DNA of 64,000 nt from Dehalococcoidia bacterium (GCA_022825265.1 JAJDXE010000008.1:28883-92882); one strand, 5' to 3'. Positions 17,255-26,115 are shown, counted from the first letter of the stretch. Made by a program: numbers and translations. The notes: generated by a model not told the origin, from the letters alone.

Positions 17255-18337
17255 CTAGCTTTCCACTGAAAGGACGGGAATTGTGGGCGCCTGCAAGAGC
17301 GCTGATGCGGCGGCCTTGACCGCTACTCGGTTCGCGATTGCAACGAACGCTTCCGCTGCCGGATTGTCCGCATCGAATGCGACGATCGGTTGTCCATCGT
17401 CGCCGCCCGCGCGGACTTCAGTCGCCAACGGTACTTCGCCCAGGAAATCGATCTCCAAATCGTCGGCGGCGTCCTTTGCGCCGCCGTGTCCGAATATCTC
17501 CACGCGCTGTCCCGTATCGGGCGTGATGAAGTAGGACATGTTCTCGACGATGCCGAAGACCGGCACGTCGAGCTTCTCGAACATGGTCACTGCCTTACTG
17601 GCGTCTTCCAACGCCACTTGCTGGGGGGTCGAAACGACGACTGCTCCAGCGATCGGAGCCTCCTGGGCCATCGACATCGAGGCGTCGCTGGTCCCGGGCG
17701 GCAGATCGATCAGTAGGTAGTCGATCTCTCCCCACTCGACGTCGTGCAGCAACTGTCGGATCGCCGAGCCGATCATCGGTCCTCGCCAAACGACCGGCGC
17801 TCCCGGAGGAATCAGGAAGCCGAGCGAGATGACTCGCACCCCGTAGCGCTCGACCGGGTGGAGGCCTCGCTCGCTCTCGGCCTGGTATCCGCTGGGTAGT
17901 CCGAACATGGTGGGCAGGTTGGGGCCGGTCGCGTCGGCGTCGACGAGGCCGACTGCGGCGCCAGTTTGCGCCAGTGCGACCGCGAGGTTTGTCGCGATCG
18001 TCGACTTGCCCACGCCGCCCTTGTTGGACGCTACAGCAATGATGTTCTTGACGCCGCCAATTGCGGCCTGCTCGCCGCTGCCCTGCCAGGCGGGCACGTC
18101 GACGCGGATATCGAAGTTGACCGATTCTGCTCCGGCGTGCTTCAACGCTTCGCTGACGCGTTGTTCCAGTTCGTCTTGCGACGGATGACCGTGAATCGGA
18201 AGGGTGAGGTGGACGGTGACGGCATCGCCGTCGATGACGGCGCCGCCGAACATTCGCAGTGAGAGCAGATCGCGTCCCAGTTGCGGATCTCGGATGGTCC
18301 TGAGCGTGTCACGTACCGTTTCGACCGTGATCGCCAT
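17255..18337 (-). CDS. mrp: Mrp/NBP35-family Fe-S carrier ATPase
   Basis: The 360-aa product has an N-terminal MIP18/DUF59 domain (residues 1-85) and a ParA-like P-loop domain with the deviant Walker A NKGGVGKST (about 105-113), DADATGPNLP, and DYLLIDLPPGTSD. The family delivers Fe-S clusters to apoproteins in the cytosol. The frame extends to 18403, but ATG 18337 gives the standard domain start and is preceded by AAGGGAAA. The 3' neighbour is the NYN gene. Confidence 0.92.
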   Translation of the reverse strand: MAITVETVRDTLRTIRDPQLGRDLLSLRMFGGAVIDGDAVTVHLTLPIHGHPSQDELEQRVSEALKHAGAESVNFDIRVDVPAWQGSGEQAAIGGVKNIIAVASNKGGVGKSTIATNLAVALAQTGAAVGLVDADATGPNLPTMFGLPSGYQAESERGLHPVERYGVRVISLGFLIPPGAPVVWRGPMIGSAIRQLLHDVEWGEIDYLLIDLPPGTSDASMSMAQEAPIAGAVVVSTPQQVALEDASKAVTMFEKLDVPVFGIVENMSYFITPDTGQRVEIFGHGGAKDAADDLEIDFLGEVPLATEVRAGGDDGQPIVAFDADNPAAEAFVAIANRVAVKAAASALLQAPTIPVLSVES

Positions 18338-18895
18338 GCCGTTTCCCTTCGCGCCGGACTCGTTCCGGCCGTCACCTCTACCTGTCAACCGCCGCCAGAC
18401 CACCGCCGCCTCAGCTCCAGACCCGCCGAATCGCGGTACCGTGGATGAAGTGCCTGTCGCGAGTCTCGCAACTGGAGAGAGCCCGGCATTCGAGCCAATG
18501 ATGGCGTTGTGAGTGGTCTCGGTCGTCGCAGCGTGTTGAAAGCAATGTTGATCGATTCGGCCCGATTCGCGTGCGCATCAGCGGCGCGATGAACTCGAGC
18601 TGACTTCATCGTACCCCAATCGCCCGGCGTTCTCTCGTGGCAGGGTTGTCCGTAGCGGCGGCACGCGGCTCGATTCGGACGATTGAGTTCGAGATATCGA
18701 AGTCTGGGAACAAAATCGACAGTCGGATCGTCAAGTTGTTACAGCCGCGTATTCCACTTTACAGGCGCAAATCCGGTGTGTTGCCCGATGTATTGCCCAG
18801 CGACTCGGCCATCCGTAGCGTCCTGCTCACGTGGGACTGACAGAGCGCGGGTTGCGTCCACAGCCCGGTTGCTCAGCCCCAGGAAGGTTTCTTGA
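18338..18895. other. Intergenic region, no gene seen
   Basis: I find no convincing coding frame, RNA gene or repeat in this 558-bp gap. Frames on both strands lack ribosome sites and have arginine-rich chance composition. Composition becomes more AT-rich around 18690-18830 (ATCGAAGTCTGGGAACAAAA and following), which could hold the promoter for the small gene at 18896. Confidence 0.5.
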
Positions 18896-19120
18896 ATGCC
18901 CGCAAAGACTCGTGTGAAGAGCGAAGCGCCCAGCCACATCCACTCGTGGACGATCGAGGCGCCGAACGGCCCGATGTCAATGGGTTTCTGCAGCTGCGGA
19001 GAGACCAAGGAATTCCGGAACTCCTCCGAGGACTCGATCTGGGATCGCAACGAGGGTCGCTCGCGCTGGAACGACATGGGTATCTCGAAGCGCCGTCGCT
19101 CGGCCGAGAGTTCCAACTAG
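18896..19120 (+). CDS. Small CxCG zinc-ribbon-like protein, 74 aa
   Basis: The start ATG has a strong ribosome site, AGGAAGG at 18881-18887, with 8-nt spacing. The protein has HIHSWTIEAPNGPMSMGFCSCGETKEFRNS: His14, His16, Cys32 and Cys34 are spaced as a small zinc site, then a basic tail (SKRRR). The H-x-W-x-IE...GPxSxGxCxCGexxEFxNS pattern resembles short uncharacterised proteins I associate with Chloroflexota and Actinobacteria genomes. No function is known. It stands alone between mrp (divergent) and pyrD. Confidence 0.7.
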   Translation: MPAKTRVKSEAPSHIHSWTIEAPNGPMSMGFCSCGETKEFRNSSEDSIWDRNEGRSRWNDMGISKRRRSAESSN

Positions 19121-19197
19121 CATCCGGTCCGTCGGTTTCCTGCTGACCATCCACTCAACGCGCCGTCCGCGTCCTAGCATGCGCGGCAGGAGTCGCG

Positions 19198-20184
19198 ATG
19201 CCTTCGCCGATCGCTGAGACGTTGGATCAGGCGTCCCGTCGCGAGCACGCGCCGATGCCCAATCTGAGCGTCGACCTGGCGCCGGGCGCCAAGCGCGAGT
19301 TGATTCTCCGCAATCCGGTGATGACGGCCTCGGGCACGTCGAGCAACGGCCTGGAGTTTGCGCGGCTGTTTGACATCAACCGGCTCGGCGGCGTGCTGTC
19401 CAAGGGCGTCACGCTGAAGCCGCGTCGTGGCAACCCCACGCCTCGAATCGTCGAGACGCCCGCCGGGATGCTGAACAGCATCGGTTTCCAGAACATCGGC
19501 GTGCGCAAGCTACTCAGCGATGTCGCGACCGTGTGGGAGACCTGGGATGTTCCTGTGGTCGTCAACATGCTCGGCGACACGGTGGATGAGTTTGCGCATC
19601 TCGCGCAAGTGCTCGACGGTGCGCCCGGCGTGGCGGGGCTGGAGGTCAATATCTCTTGCCCGAACCTGGATGTCGGAGGGGTCGCGTTTGGCCGCGATCC
19701 GGTCGCAGCGGCACGAGTGGTTGAAGCCGTGGTGACGTCGACGACCCTCCCGGTGATCGCCAAACTCACTCCGGATGTGACCGATATCTCGGTCGTGGCC
19801 AAGGCGTGCGAAGAGGCTGGCGCAGATGCGCTCTGCGTAGCCAACTCGTTCGTCGGCATGAGCATCGACGTCAACACGCGGCGTCCGCGAACAAACCGAC
19901 CGGTCGCCGGACTCACTGGACCGGCGATCAAGCCGCTGGCGCTGCGATTGGTCTGGGAGACGTCGCGCGCCGTCGACATTCCCGTGATTGGCTGCGGCGG
20001 CATTGTGGATGGGCGCGATGCGATCGAGTTCCTGCTCGCCGGCGCCAGTGCGATTCAGGTGGGAACGGCGTCGTTCCGTGACCCGTACGCGTCGATCCGG
20101 GTGCTGGAGGAGTTGATCGAATACTGCCGTGAGAACGGCGTGATGGACATCTCCGAATTGATCGGCGCGTTGCAGGTCGACTGA
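19198..20184 (+). CDS. pyrD: Dihydroorotate dehydrogenase, class 1B type
   Basis: The 328-aa product has the FMN barrel of PyrD: MTASGTSSNG, RIVETPAGMLNSIGFQN, VNISCPNLDVGG with the catalytic Cys154 of class 1 enzymes, and GCGGIVDGRDAIEFLLAGASAIQVGTA for the phosphate site. It makes orotate in pyrimidine synthesis. Class 1B enzymes normally work with a PyrK electron-transfer subunit; none is adjacent. About 20 extra N-terminal residues precede the core; ATG 19255 (MPNLSVDL) is an alternative start. CAGGAG precedes ATG 19198, and TAGCAT at 19175-19180 could be its -10 box. Confidence 0.93.
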   Translation: MPSPIAETLDQASRREHAPMPNLSVDLAPGAKRELILRNPVMTASGTSSNGLEFARLFDINRLGGVLSKGVTLKPRRGNPTPRIVETPAGMLNSIGFQNIGVRKLLSDVATVWETWDVPVVVNMLGDTVDEFAHLAQVLDGAPGVAGLEVNISCPNLDVGGVAFGRDPVAAARVVEAVVTSTTLPVIAKLTPDVTDISVVAKACEEAGADALCVANSFVGMSIDVNTRRPRTNRPVAGLTGPAIKPLALRLVWETSRAVDIPVIGCGGIVDGRDAIEFLLAGASAIQVGTASFRDPYASIRVLEELIEYCRENGVMDISELIGALQVD

Positions 20185-20213
20185 GGCATCGCAGCCCATA
20201 GAGTGGGCAATAT

Positions 20214-20290
20214 CGGGGTGTAGCTCAGCTTGGCAGAGCGCACGGTTTGGGGCCGTGAGGCCGGCGGTTCAAATCCGCCCACCCCGACCA
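20214..20290 (+). tRNA. tRNA-Pro (TGG)
   Basis: A full cloverleaf can be drawn. The acceptor is CGGGGTG/CACCCCG and the D stem GCTC/GAGC. The anticodon stem is CACGG/CCGTG with loop TTTGGGG and anticodon TGG at 20248-20250. The T arm is GGCGG-TTCAAAT-CCGCC, with discriminator A and an encoded CCA. It lies 29 nt after pyrD and 10 nt before the end of the convergent CoA-transferase gene. Confidence 0.97.
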
Positions 20291-20300
20291 CTTCCACCTG

Positions 20301-22736
20301 CTAGAGGCGCGACTTCATCAGCTCCGCCATGCTCGGTGGGCGGTCGGCGATGACTCGCTCGTCCAGCAAATGCTTGACTTCTTCGTCACTCAATCCGAGG
20401 ATTTCTGAGAGCACTTCACTGTTGTGCTGGCCGAGACCTGGCGCGCCGCGCCGATAAGTGGCCGGGGTGACGCTCAGCCGGACGGGGCATCCGGGATAGC
20501 GCAGGACTCCCATGTCGACTCCGCCGACCTCTGCCCAGAAGTCTCGGGCTGCCAGGTGTTCCGACTCGAGCAGGTCGCGGCCGTCGGCGAGGACGGCTGC
20601 AATCACGCCTGCCCTCTGCAATAGGGAGATTGCCTGGGTTGGCGCGATTGCTCGGCTCCAGATGTTGAGGGCGACGTCGATTTCGTCGTGGCGCGATTCT
20701 CGTTCCCAGAGTTCCCAGGTCTGCCAACCGTCAGGTAAGTCAGCGATGGAACACAGAGACTTCCACGCTTCATCTGACGTGACTGAGATTGCGATCCAGC
20801 GATCGTCGCCGAGGCAGCGATAGACGCCCTGCGGCGCGACGCCCTGCTCTCGGTTGCCGCGACGTGGCGGCGGCTGTCCGACGATCTGCGCGGAGAGCAG
20901 CTCGTCGCCTGCGAAGGTCCCCATGGATTCGATCATGGCCGTTTCGACTCGCTGGCCGTCGCCGCCTGAGGACAGTCGACGCCAGAGTCCGACCAGGGTT
21001 CCAGCGACCGCGCTCATGCCGGACACGGGATCGGGCCAGGCTACGCCTGAACGGTAGGGAATGCCGTCCGTGTAGCCGGCCATCATCGTCATCCCGGTCG
21101 CCGCTTCGATCACCGGCCCCAGCGCAACTCGATTCGCACCCGGACCCGTTGCGCCGTAGCCGGGCATCGAGGTGTGAATGATGGCCGGGTTGATTCGCCG
21201 CATCGAGTCCCAGTCCAGGCCCCACTGCGGGAAGACGCGCGGCGAGTAGTTCTCGAGGACCACATCAGATGCCGCGATCAGTTCGCGAAAGATCTGCTGC
21301 CCTCGTTCGCTTGAGAGATCGATCGACAGTCCACGCTTGTTTCGCGCGAGCTTGTTGAATCCGCCGTTGCGATTCCAGTGGCGCTCGCCGAGCTGGTTGT
21401 CCGGGTAGATGTGCGTCAGCTCGGCCAGGTCATCCGGCACTTCGAGCGGTCCGCGATTCCAGGGCGATTCGATGTGGATGACATCGGCGCCGAGGTCGCC
21501 GAGCAGACGTCCGGCAATCGGTCCGGCCCAGACCCTCGTCAGATCGAGCACGCGCAGACCTGCTAACGGCCCCTGACTCAATGATTGCCCGCTGGTGGAG
21601 AGAGGATCTTCAGGCTTCCACTCTGCGAACTCTCGGAACTCCATTGTCTTCGGCGGCTGAGGACTACCGCCGGTGTGGTCCTCGCCGATCCGGAACGGGC
21701 CTCTGGGGATTCGCATGTCGCCGCGCGATTCGTCGAGCGGGACGAAGAACTCACGCTCTGCCATGTGCGGGTCGGCGAGGAACTCGTGCGTGTCCCAGAC
21801 CGGTCCCATGGGCGAGAATGTCGCTTCGCCGAGGTCACAAATCTCTTCTGAGGTGTGCGACATCAACCAAGGGCGCAACGCTTCGTCGAAGGCATTCTTG
21901 TTGCGGCCGCGCGACTCATTCGTGGCGAAGCGTGGATCGTCCAGCAAGTGACCCATCCCTGCGGCATGCAGGAATGGCTCGAGCTTCGTGGCCGTTGCGT
22001 GTCCCAGGAAGACAAAGCCATCGGCGCACTCGTATACACCGGCGGGATGCCACATCCCTGGCTGGGCGTTGCCTTCGCGTTTGAGGATGTGGCCGGCGTG
22101 CGTCCACATCGTGGTCGTGTGCTGATGCATCGCGACCATCGCCTCGAGGTGCGACACCTCGACCGTTTGGCCCTGTCTCGTCGACTCTCGCGCAACCAGG
22201 GCGGACATCGCTCCGATGAATCCATACATGCCTGCCGCGTACTCCGTGTGTCGGCCGTGTCGACGGAACGGATGGCGATCGGCTTCTCCGTTGAGGTACA
22301 TGTGCCCGCTGGCCGCGTCGTCGGTGAAGACGTTGGAGCGACGCTCGGACCAGGGACCGGACAGTCCGAAGGGCGAAATGAGCACTCTCACAAGCTGAGG
22401 AGGATTCACATTGGATGTACGCGGGGCCAGTGGATCGGGGGCCGAGCTCTCGATCACGACATCCGAGTTTCCGATTAACTCCATGACTTCGGGTGAATCC
22501 AGATTCTGCTGGATGATGCGCTTGGAGGTGTTGCAGAACGCCCAGATCGATCCGACCTCGCCGTCGCCCAGAACGTGTGTCGAGAGCACCTCGCCGTGAT
22601 GCAGCAGCGGATCACCTTCCGGCGGAACGACTTTGATAACTTGCGCCCCGTAGTCGGCGAACATCTTGGCGGCGAAGGCTCCGGCGTGTGAACCCGCCAG
22701 TTCGACCACTCGCAGTTCGCTAAACGGCTTCGTCAT
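20301..22736 (-). CDS. Tandem fusion of two CaiB/BaiF CoA-transferase domains
   Basis: The 811-aa product is two complete class III domains head to tail, about twice the usual family length. The first begins FSELRVVELAGSHAGAFAAK with FADYGAQVIKVVPPEGDP. The second begins near residue 388 with LAGLRVLDLTRVWAGPIAGR and LGADVIHIESPW. At the position of the catalytic Asp both halves have Glu (GQTVEVSHLE near residue 193; GQRVETAMIES in the second). Glu can form the same kind of anhydride in class I enzymes, so activity is possible but unproven. ATG 22736 is chosen over a TTG at 22742. It is divergent from the MaoC-like pair. Confidence 0.9.
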   Translation of the reverse strand: MTKPFSELRVVELAGSHAGAFAAKMFADYGAQVIKVVPPEGDPLLHHGEVLSTHVLGDGEVGSIWAFCNTSKRIIQQNLDSPEVMELIGNSDVVIESSAPDPLAPRTSNVNPPQLVRVLISPFGLSGPWSERRSNVFTDDAASGHMYLNGEADRHPFRRHGRHTEYAAGMYGFIGAMSALVARESTRQGQTVEVSHLEAMVAMHQHTTTMWTHAGHILKREGNAQPGMWHPAGVYECADGFVFLGHATATKLEPFLHAAGMGHLLDDPRFATNESRGRNKNAFDEALRPWLMSHTSEEICDLGEATFSPMGPVWDTHEFLADPHMAEREFFVPLDESRGDMRIPRGPFRIGEDHTGGSPQPPKTMEFREFAEWKPEDPLSTSGQSLSQGPLAGLRVLDLTRVWAGPIAGRLLGDLGADVIHIESPWNRGPLEVPDDLAELTHIYPDNQLGERHWNRNGGFNKLARNKRGLSIDLSSERGQQIFRELIAASDVVLENYSPRVFPQWGLDWDSMRRINPAIIHTSMPGYGATGPGANRVALGPVIEAATGMTMMAGYTDGIPYRSGVAWPDPVSGMSAVAGTLVGLWRRLSSGGDGQRVETAMIESMGTFAGDELLSAQIVGQPPPRRGNREQGVAPQGVYRCLGDDRWIAISVTSDEAWKSLCSIADLPDGWQTWELWERESRHDEIDVALNIWSRAIAPTQAISLLQRAGVIAAVLADGRDLLESEHLAARDFWAEVGGVDMGVLRYPGCPVRLSVTPATYRRGAPGLGQHNSEVLSEILGLSDEEVKHLLDERVIADRPPSMAELMKSRL

Positions 22737-22822
22737 CGCCAACGACCATCCAATCGATGCTCACGACAGTGTCCGTTAAGCTATCGCCCGTAAGCGAACC
22801 ACCAACCAGGAAGGACCCGTTA

Positions 22823-23308
22823 GTGGCAACCGACAACTTCCCGATCGAAGCCGGGCACATCATGCTCTTCGCCCGTTCGATCGGCGATGCCAACCCGATC
22901 TATCACGACGCCGACGCTGCGACCGACACCGAGCCCGGCCACGTCATCCCTCCGCCGACGTTCGTGCAGGCCTCGGCGCAGTTCACCGAGGGGTACAGCT
23001 TGCGCCCCGAGATTGGCCAGCCCTGGTTCGGCTCGGGCAAGGAACCGACCGGGATCAAGCGGGAATCATCCGGCGGCGGCGGTGGCACCGGCTTCCACGC
23101 CGAGCAGCACTACGAGTACCACGCTCCGGTGCAGCCCGGCGACGTGCTCAAAGCCGTCGACAAGCCGGGCAAGAGCTGGACCCGCGAGGGTCGGCGTGGC
23201 GGCTCGCTCAGCTTTAGCGAGTCGATCACCGAGTACTACAACCAGGACGGCGTGCTCGTCGTCACGGCCCGGTCGGTCGGCGTACAGACTTCACGCGTCG
23301 TCGAGTAA
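22823..23308 (+). CDS. MaoC-like dehydratase, HadA-like subunit
   Basis: The 161-aa hotdog-fold protein has the hydratase motif FARSIGDANPIYHD, keeping both the Asp and His used for hydration. An insertion rich in Gly (SSGGGGGTGFHAEQHYEYH) follows. It resembles the MaoC N-terminal (FAS1-DH-like) half of (3R)-hydroxyacyl dehydratases. The start is GTG 22823, because AGGAAGGA precedes it by a proper distance; upstream in-frame codons lack a site. A TAAGCT box at 22777-22782 may be the -10. Forty nt downstream is a second hotdog gene, suggesting a heterodimer like mycobacterial HadAB. Confidence 0.88.
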   Translation: MATDNFPIEAGHIMLFARSIGDANPIYHDADAATDTEPGHVIPPPTFVQASAQFTEGYSLRPEIGQPWFGSGKEPTGIKRESSGGGGGTGFHAEQHYEYHAPVQPGDVLKAVDKPGKSWTREGRRGGSLSFSESITEYYNQDGVLVVTARSVGVQTSRVVE

Positions 23309-23347
23309 CCGGAACAGCAGCGAAACGAAAGCAGAGAAGAGCCAACT

Positions 23348-23770
23348 ATGCCGCTTAGCAAGGCCAGTCTCAGCGTCGGCGACCAGCACAGCGAACAGGT
23401 CGTGGACAACCTCACCCGCACACAAATCATCCAGTACGCCGGCGCCTCGGGCGACTACAACCCGCTGCACACCGATGAGATCTTCACGACCCAGGTGGCG
23501 GGATACCCGACCGTCTTCGCCCACGGGATGCTCAGCATGGGCCTGACCGGCAAGATGCTGACCAACTACGTCGGCGACGGCCGGCTGACGAAGTACGGAG
23601 TTCGCTTCGTGGCACAGGTCTGGCCCGGAGACACCCTGACGGCCACCGCTACGGTCGAGGACATCCGTGAGGAAGACGGCGTCAGCCTGGTCGACTTGTC
23701 CGTCTCCACAGTCAACCAAGACGGAGCAGAGGTCGTCAAGGGTTCGGCGACTGCGAGAATCGACGCCTAA
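23348..23770 (+). CDS. MaoC-like (R)-specific enoyl-CoA hydratase/dehydratase, HadB-like
   Basis: The 140-aa single hotdog domain has YAGASGDYNPLHTDE, the catalytic Asp and His of R-hydratases, then FAHGMLSMGLTGKML. It acts on 2-enoyl-CoA or -ACP thioesters. It is 40 nt downstream of the HadA-like gene, most likely as a partner. A strong hairpin follows the stop. Confidence 0.92.
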   Translation: MPLSKASLSVGDQHSEQVVDNLTRTQIIQYAGASGDYNPLHTDEIFTTQVAGYPTVFAHGMLSMGLTGKMLTNYVGDGRLTKYGVRFVAQVWPGDTLTATATVEDIREEDGVSLVDLSVSTVNQDGAEVVKGSATARIDA

Positions 23771-23796
23771 TCTCGCTCGATCAGAACCAACCGAGA

Positions 23797-23825
23797 AGCC
23801 CGCCGCAGTGATTCTGCGACGGGCT
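23797..23825. terminator. Bidirectional terminator hairpin
   Basis: A 12-bp stem AGCCCGCCGCAG/CTGCGACGGGCT has one mismatch and a TGATT loop. TTTC follows on the plus strand and AA-rich sequence precedes it, giving a T-rich exit on the minus strand. It sits between convergent genes (23770 and 23833), so it can end both transcripts. Confidence 0.75.
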
Positions 23826-23832
23826 TTCGCCG

Positions 23833-24084
23833 TTAATCGCGATCGTTGGGCGGCGTGTTCTCCGCTACCCATTCCGAGACATCGGGAATCAGACGATCGA
23901 CAATGCCCATCATCAGCATGAACGGGACGAAGGCGACGCCGGTACCGATCGCCCACCACCACTCGGCGGCGACCAGCGCCAGCACACAGCCGGAGAAGGT
24001 CAATCCCATTCCCAGGATCGAGACCACACGGAGCACGACGGCCGTCGGTGGGATCGGCGGGATCTGAGGCGGCTGAGCTGACAT
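23833..24084 (-). CDS. Small membrane protein, two TM helices
   Basis: This 83-aa protein has a proline-rich N-terminus (PPQIPPIPPT). Two membrane helices follow (about residues 15-40 and 43-63), then an acidic C-terminus ending PPNDRD. Family not recognised. It starts 19 nt after the cyclophilin gene on the same strand, so it is probably the last gene of a cyclophilin operon. Confidence 0.65.
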   Translation of the reverse strand: MSAQPPQIPPIPPTAVVLRVVSILGMGLTFSGCVLALVAAEWWWAIGTGVAFVPFMLMMGIVDRLIPDVSEWVAENTPPNDRD

Positions 24085-24103
24085 GAGCTTCGTCTGCTCC
24101 CGG

Positions 24104-24610
24104 TTATGACTCCGTGATCGTAACGCTCTTCATCTTCGGGCCGGGCTCACGAGCGCGCTGCGGGTCGCGGTCGGGAAAGTTCTTAACGACGTCTATTCCC
24201 GAAGTGACCTTGCCGAATGCGGTGTACTGCCGGTCGAGGAACGTAGCGTCGGCGTTGCAGATGAAGAACTGGCTGCCGGCAGAGTTTGGGTCCTGCGCGC
24301 GCGCCATCGAGAGCACGCCCTCGACGTGCGCTGTTTCGTTGAACTCGGCCGGCACGTTGTAGCCGGGGCCACCGGTGCCGGTGCCGGTCGGGTCGCCGCC
24401 CTGGGCCATGAACCCGCTAATGATGCGGTGGAAGGTGACGCCGTCGTAGAAGCCGTCGCGGGCGAGGAAGACAAACGAGTTCACGTGCTCGGGCGCGAGA
24501 TCGGGCCACAGTTCGAGTTCGATCTTGCCGCCGTCTTCCATCTCGATCGTGGCGCTGTAGGACGCGCCTTCCTTGAGCGCCATCTCGGGTCGCTGGCTGT
24601 AACTGGCCAT
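24104..24610 (-). CDS. Cyclophilin-type peptidyl-prolyl isomerase
   Basis: The 168-aa product is a complete cyclophilin: FYDGVTFHRIISGFMAQGGDPTGTG with the catalytic Arg, GVLSMARAQDPNSAGSQFFI, and FLDRQYTAFGKV. No signal peptide is seen, so it is cytosolic. GGAGGA precedes the ATG. It is the middle gene of a three-gene minus-strand unit, downstream of a membrane-anchored tandem cyclophilin whose second domain it closely resembles, suggesting a local duplication. Confidence 0.95.
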   Translation of the reverse strand: MASYSQRPEMALKEGASYSATIEMEDGGKIELELWPDLAPEHVNSFVFLARDGFYDGVTFHRIISGFMAQGGDPTGTGTGGPGYNVPAEFNETAHVEGVLSMARAQDPNSAGSQFFICNADATFLDRQYTAFGKVTSGIDVVKNFPDRDPQRAREPGPKMKSVTITES

Positions 24611-24649
24611 ATGTTCCTCCGCCGCCGTGCGGCAGTGCTTTGGTTCGCG

Positions 24650-26023
24650 CTATTCCGCGCGAACGATTTCGCTGATTGTGATCGTGGCGATCTCAGGGCC
24701 GCGCGGTTCGCTCGGGTCCGACGGATCGCGCGCCGGGAACGCGTCCACGACATCCATGCCGGAGATGACCTCGCCGAAGGCCGTGTATTGCCCGTCCAGG
24801 TGCGGCGCTGCGTCATAGACGATGAAGAATTGGCTGCCCGCCGAGTTTGGATCGGCCGAGCGGGCCATCGAGAGGATGCCGCGCACATGCGCGGTGTCGT
24901 TGAACTCCGCGTCGATCGTGTAGCCGGGGCCGCCGGCTCCCGTTCCGGTGGGGTCGCCGCCCTGGGCCATGAATCCGTGAATGATTCGGTGGAACGTGAC
25001 CGAGTCGTAGAAGCCCTGTCGGGCGAGGAAGACGAAACTGTTGACGTGCTGCGGGGCGAGTTCCTCGTAGAGATCGATCTCGATCACCCCACCGCCTGCC
25101 ATCTCGATGGTTGCGCGGTAATCGACGCCCTCCTTGAGCTCAAATGCGGGGGGCTCATCCCACGAACGCGGTTCTTCTGGCTCGACGGCTGTCGATCCCG
25201 CTGAATCGGCAGAGACGCCATTCTCAGTGATCCTGATCTCAACAATCTTCGGGCCGGCCGGCGGAGGCGGGATCGCCGCGGGATCTCGGGAACCGAACGC
25301 GTGAAGCGGCTGCAAGTCGGACGTGACCCGTCCAAACGCCGTCAAGCCTTCTGCAGTGCTCGAATCCGGCTCGGACAATGTGATCAGGAACTGCGAGGAA
25401 GACGCTCCGCCGTCGTCTCGCCACATCGCTAGCACGCCCTCGGCATCCACTGCCTGCGAGCCAGACGTCTCGTCCTCATCTGGGAGGCTGTAGCCGGCGT
25501 CAGTAGGCCAGCTCGCGGCAAGATCGCCGGCTGTCGGGTCGCCTGCTCGGACACTGACGCCTGGGAGGACCTCGTGAAATGTCAGGCCGTCGTAGAAGTT
25601 CTGATTGGCGAGGAAGACGAAGTTGTTGACGTGTTGAGGCGCGGTCTCTTCGAGGAGATCGATGACGATCACTACGTCGTCTTCGAGCACAATCTCCGCT
25701 CCGTAGTCCACGCCGTCGACGAGCGCGAAAACCGGTGGCGCGTCCCACGTCGGCTTGCCCTGAACGGCGCCGGTCACGACATCCGAGCCAGTGCGTCGAA
25801 CCGGCGGAGGATCAGTTACCGGCGCAGGTCCGCCGGTGTCGAACGCCACCAGTGCCAGGCTGACAACCAGCGCGGCGGCCAGAATTAGCCCGACGGTGGC
25901 GATGACCGGACGCGAGAACAGTCTCGAGCGCCTGACGCCCCCTCGGTCAAAGCCCTGCACTGCGGCGCGTCGACGTGCCAGACGCTGCGGACGTCTCCGA
26001 GCGCTGCGACCTCGTTGCGACAC
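24650..26023 (-). CDS. Membrane-anchored tandem cyclophilin (two PPIase domains)
   Basis: The 457-aa product has a basic N-terminus and one membrane helix (about residues 39-61), then two cyclophilin domains outside the cell (about 106-266 and 296-456). Domain 2 is canonical (FYDSVTFHRIIHGFMAQGGDP, ARSADPNSAGSQFFI). Domain 1 is degenerate: the FHR catalytic Arg is Glu (LTFHEVLPG) and MAQGGDP is SVRAGDP, so it may bind peptides without isomerising them. The frame is open to a GTG at 26050, but GTG 26023 has GAGGGG 7 nt upstream and is preferred. It likely assists folding of exported proteins. Confidence 0.88.
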   Translation of the reverse strand: MSQRGRSARRRPQRLARRRAAVQGFDRGGVRRSRLFSRPVIATVGLILAAALVVSLALVAFDTGGPAPVTDPPPVRRTGSDVVTGAVQGKPTWDAPPVFALVDGVDYGAEIVLEDDVVIVIDLLEETAPQHVNNFVFLANQNFYDGLTFHEVLPGVSVRAGDPTAGDLAASWPTDAGYSLPDEDETSGSQAVDAEGVLAMWRDDGGASSSQFLITLSEPDSSTAEGLTAFGRVTSDLQPLHAFGSRDPAAIPPPPAGPKIVEIRITENGVSADSAGSTAVEPEEPRSWDEPPAFELKEGVDYRATIEMAGGGVIEIDLYEELAPQHVNSFVFLARQGFYDSVTFHRIIHGFMAQGGDPTGTGAGGPGYTIDAEFNDTAHVRGILSMARSADPNSAGSQFFIVYDAAPHLDGQYTAFGEVISGMDVVDAFPARDPSDPSEPRGPEIATITISEIVRAE

Positions 26024-26115
26024 CTGCTGTCCCCTCTGAACGCTCGGCACGGAAGCGCACTCAAGGACTTACGCTATCACCGCTCCACATTATGACGATG
26101 CCGGAGGAGACAAGC

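Noticed and set aside
18739..19116. Minus-strand frame covering the small CxCG gene
   Set aside because: The plus-strand gene has a strong ribosome site and a patterned protein; the opposite frame has neither.
24326..25204. Long plus-strand frame across both cyclophilin genes
   Set aside because: It spans two real minus-strand genes and the gap between them, with no recognisable domain or ribosome site.
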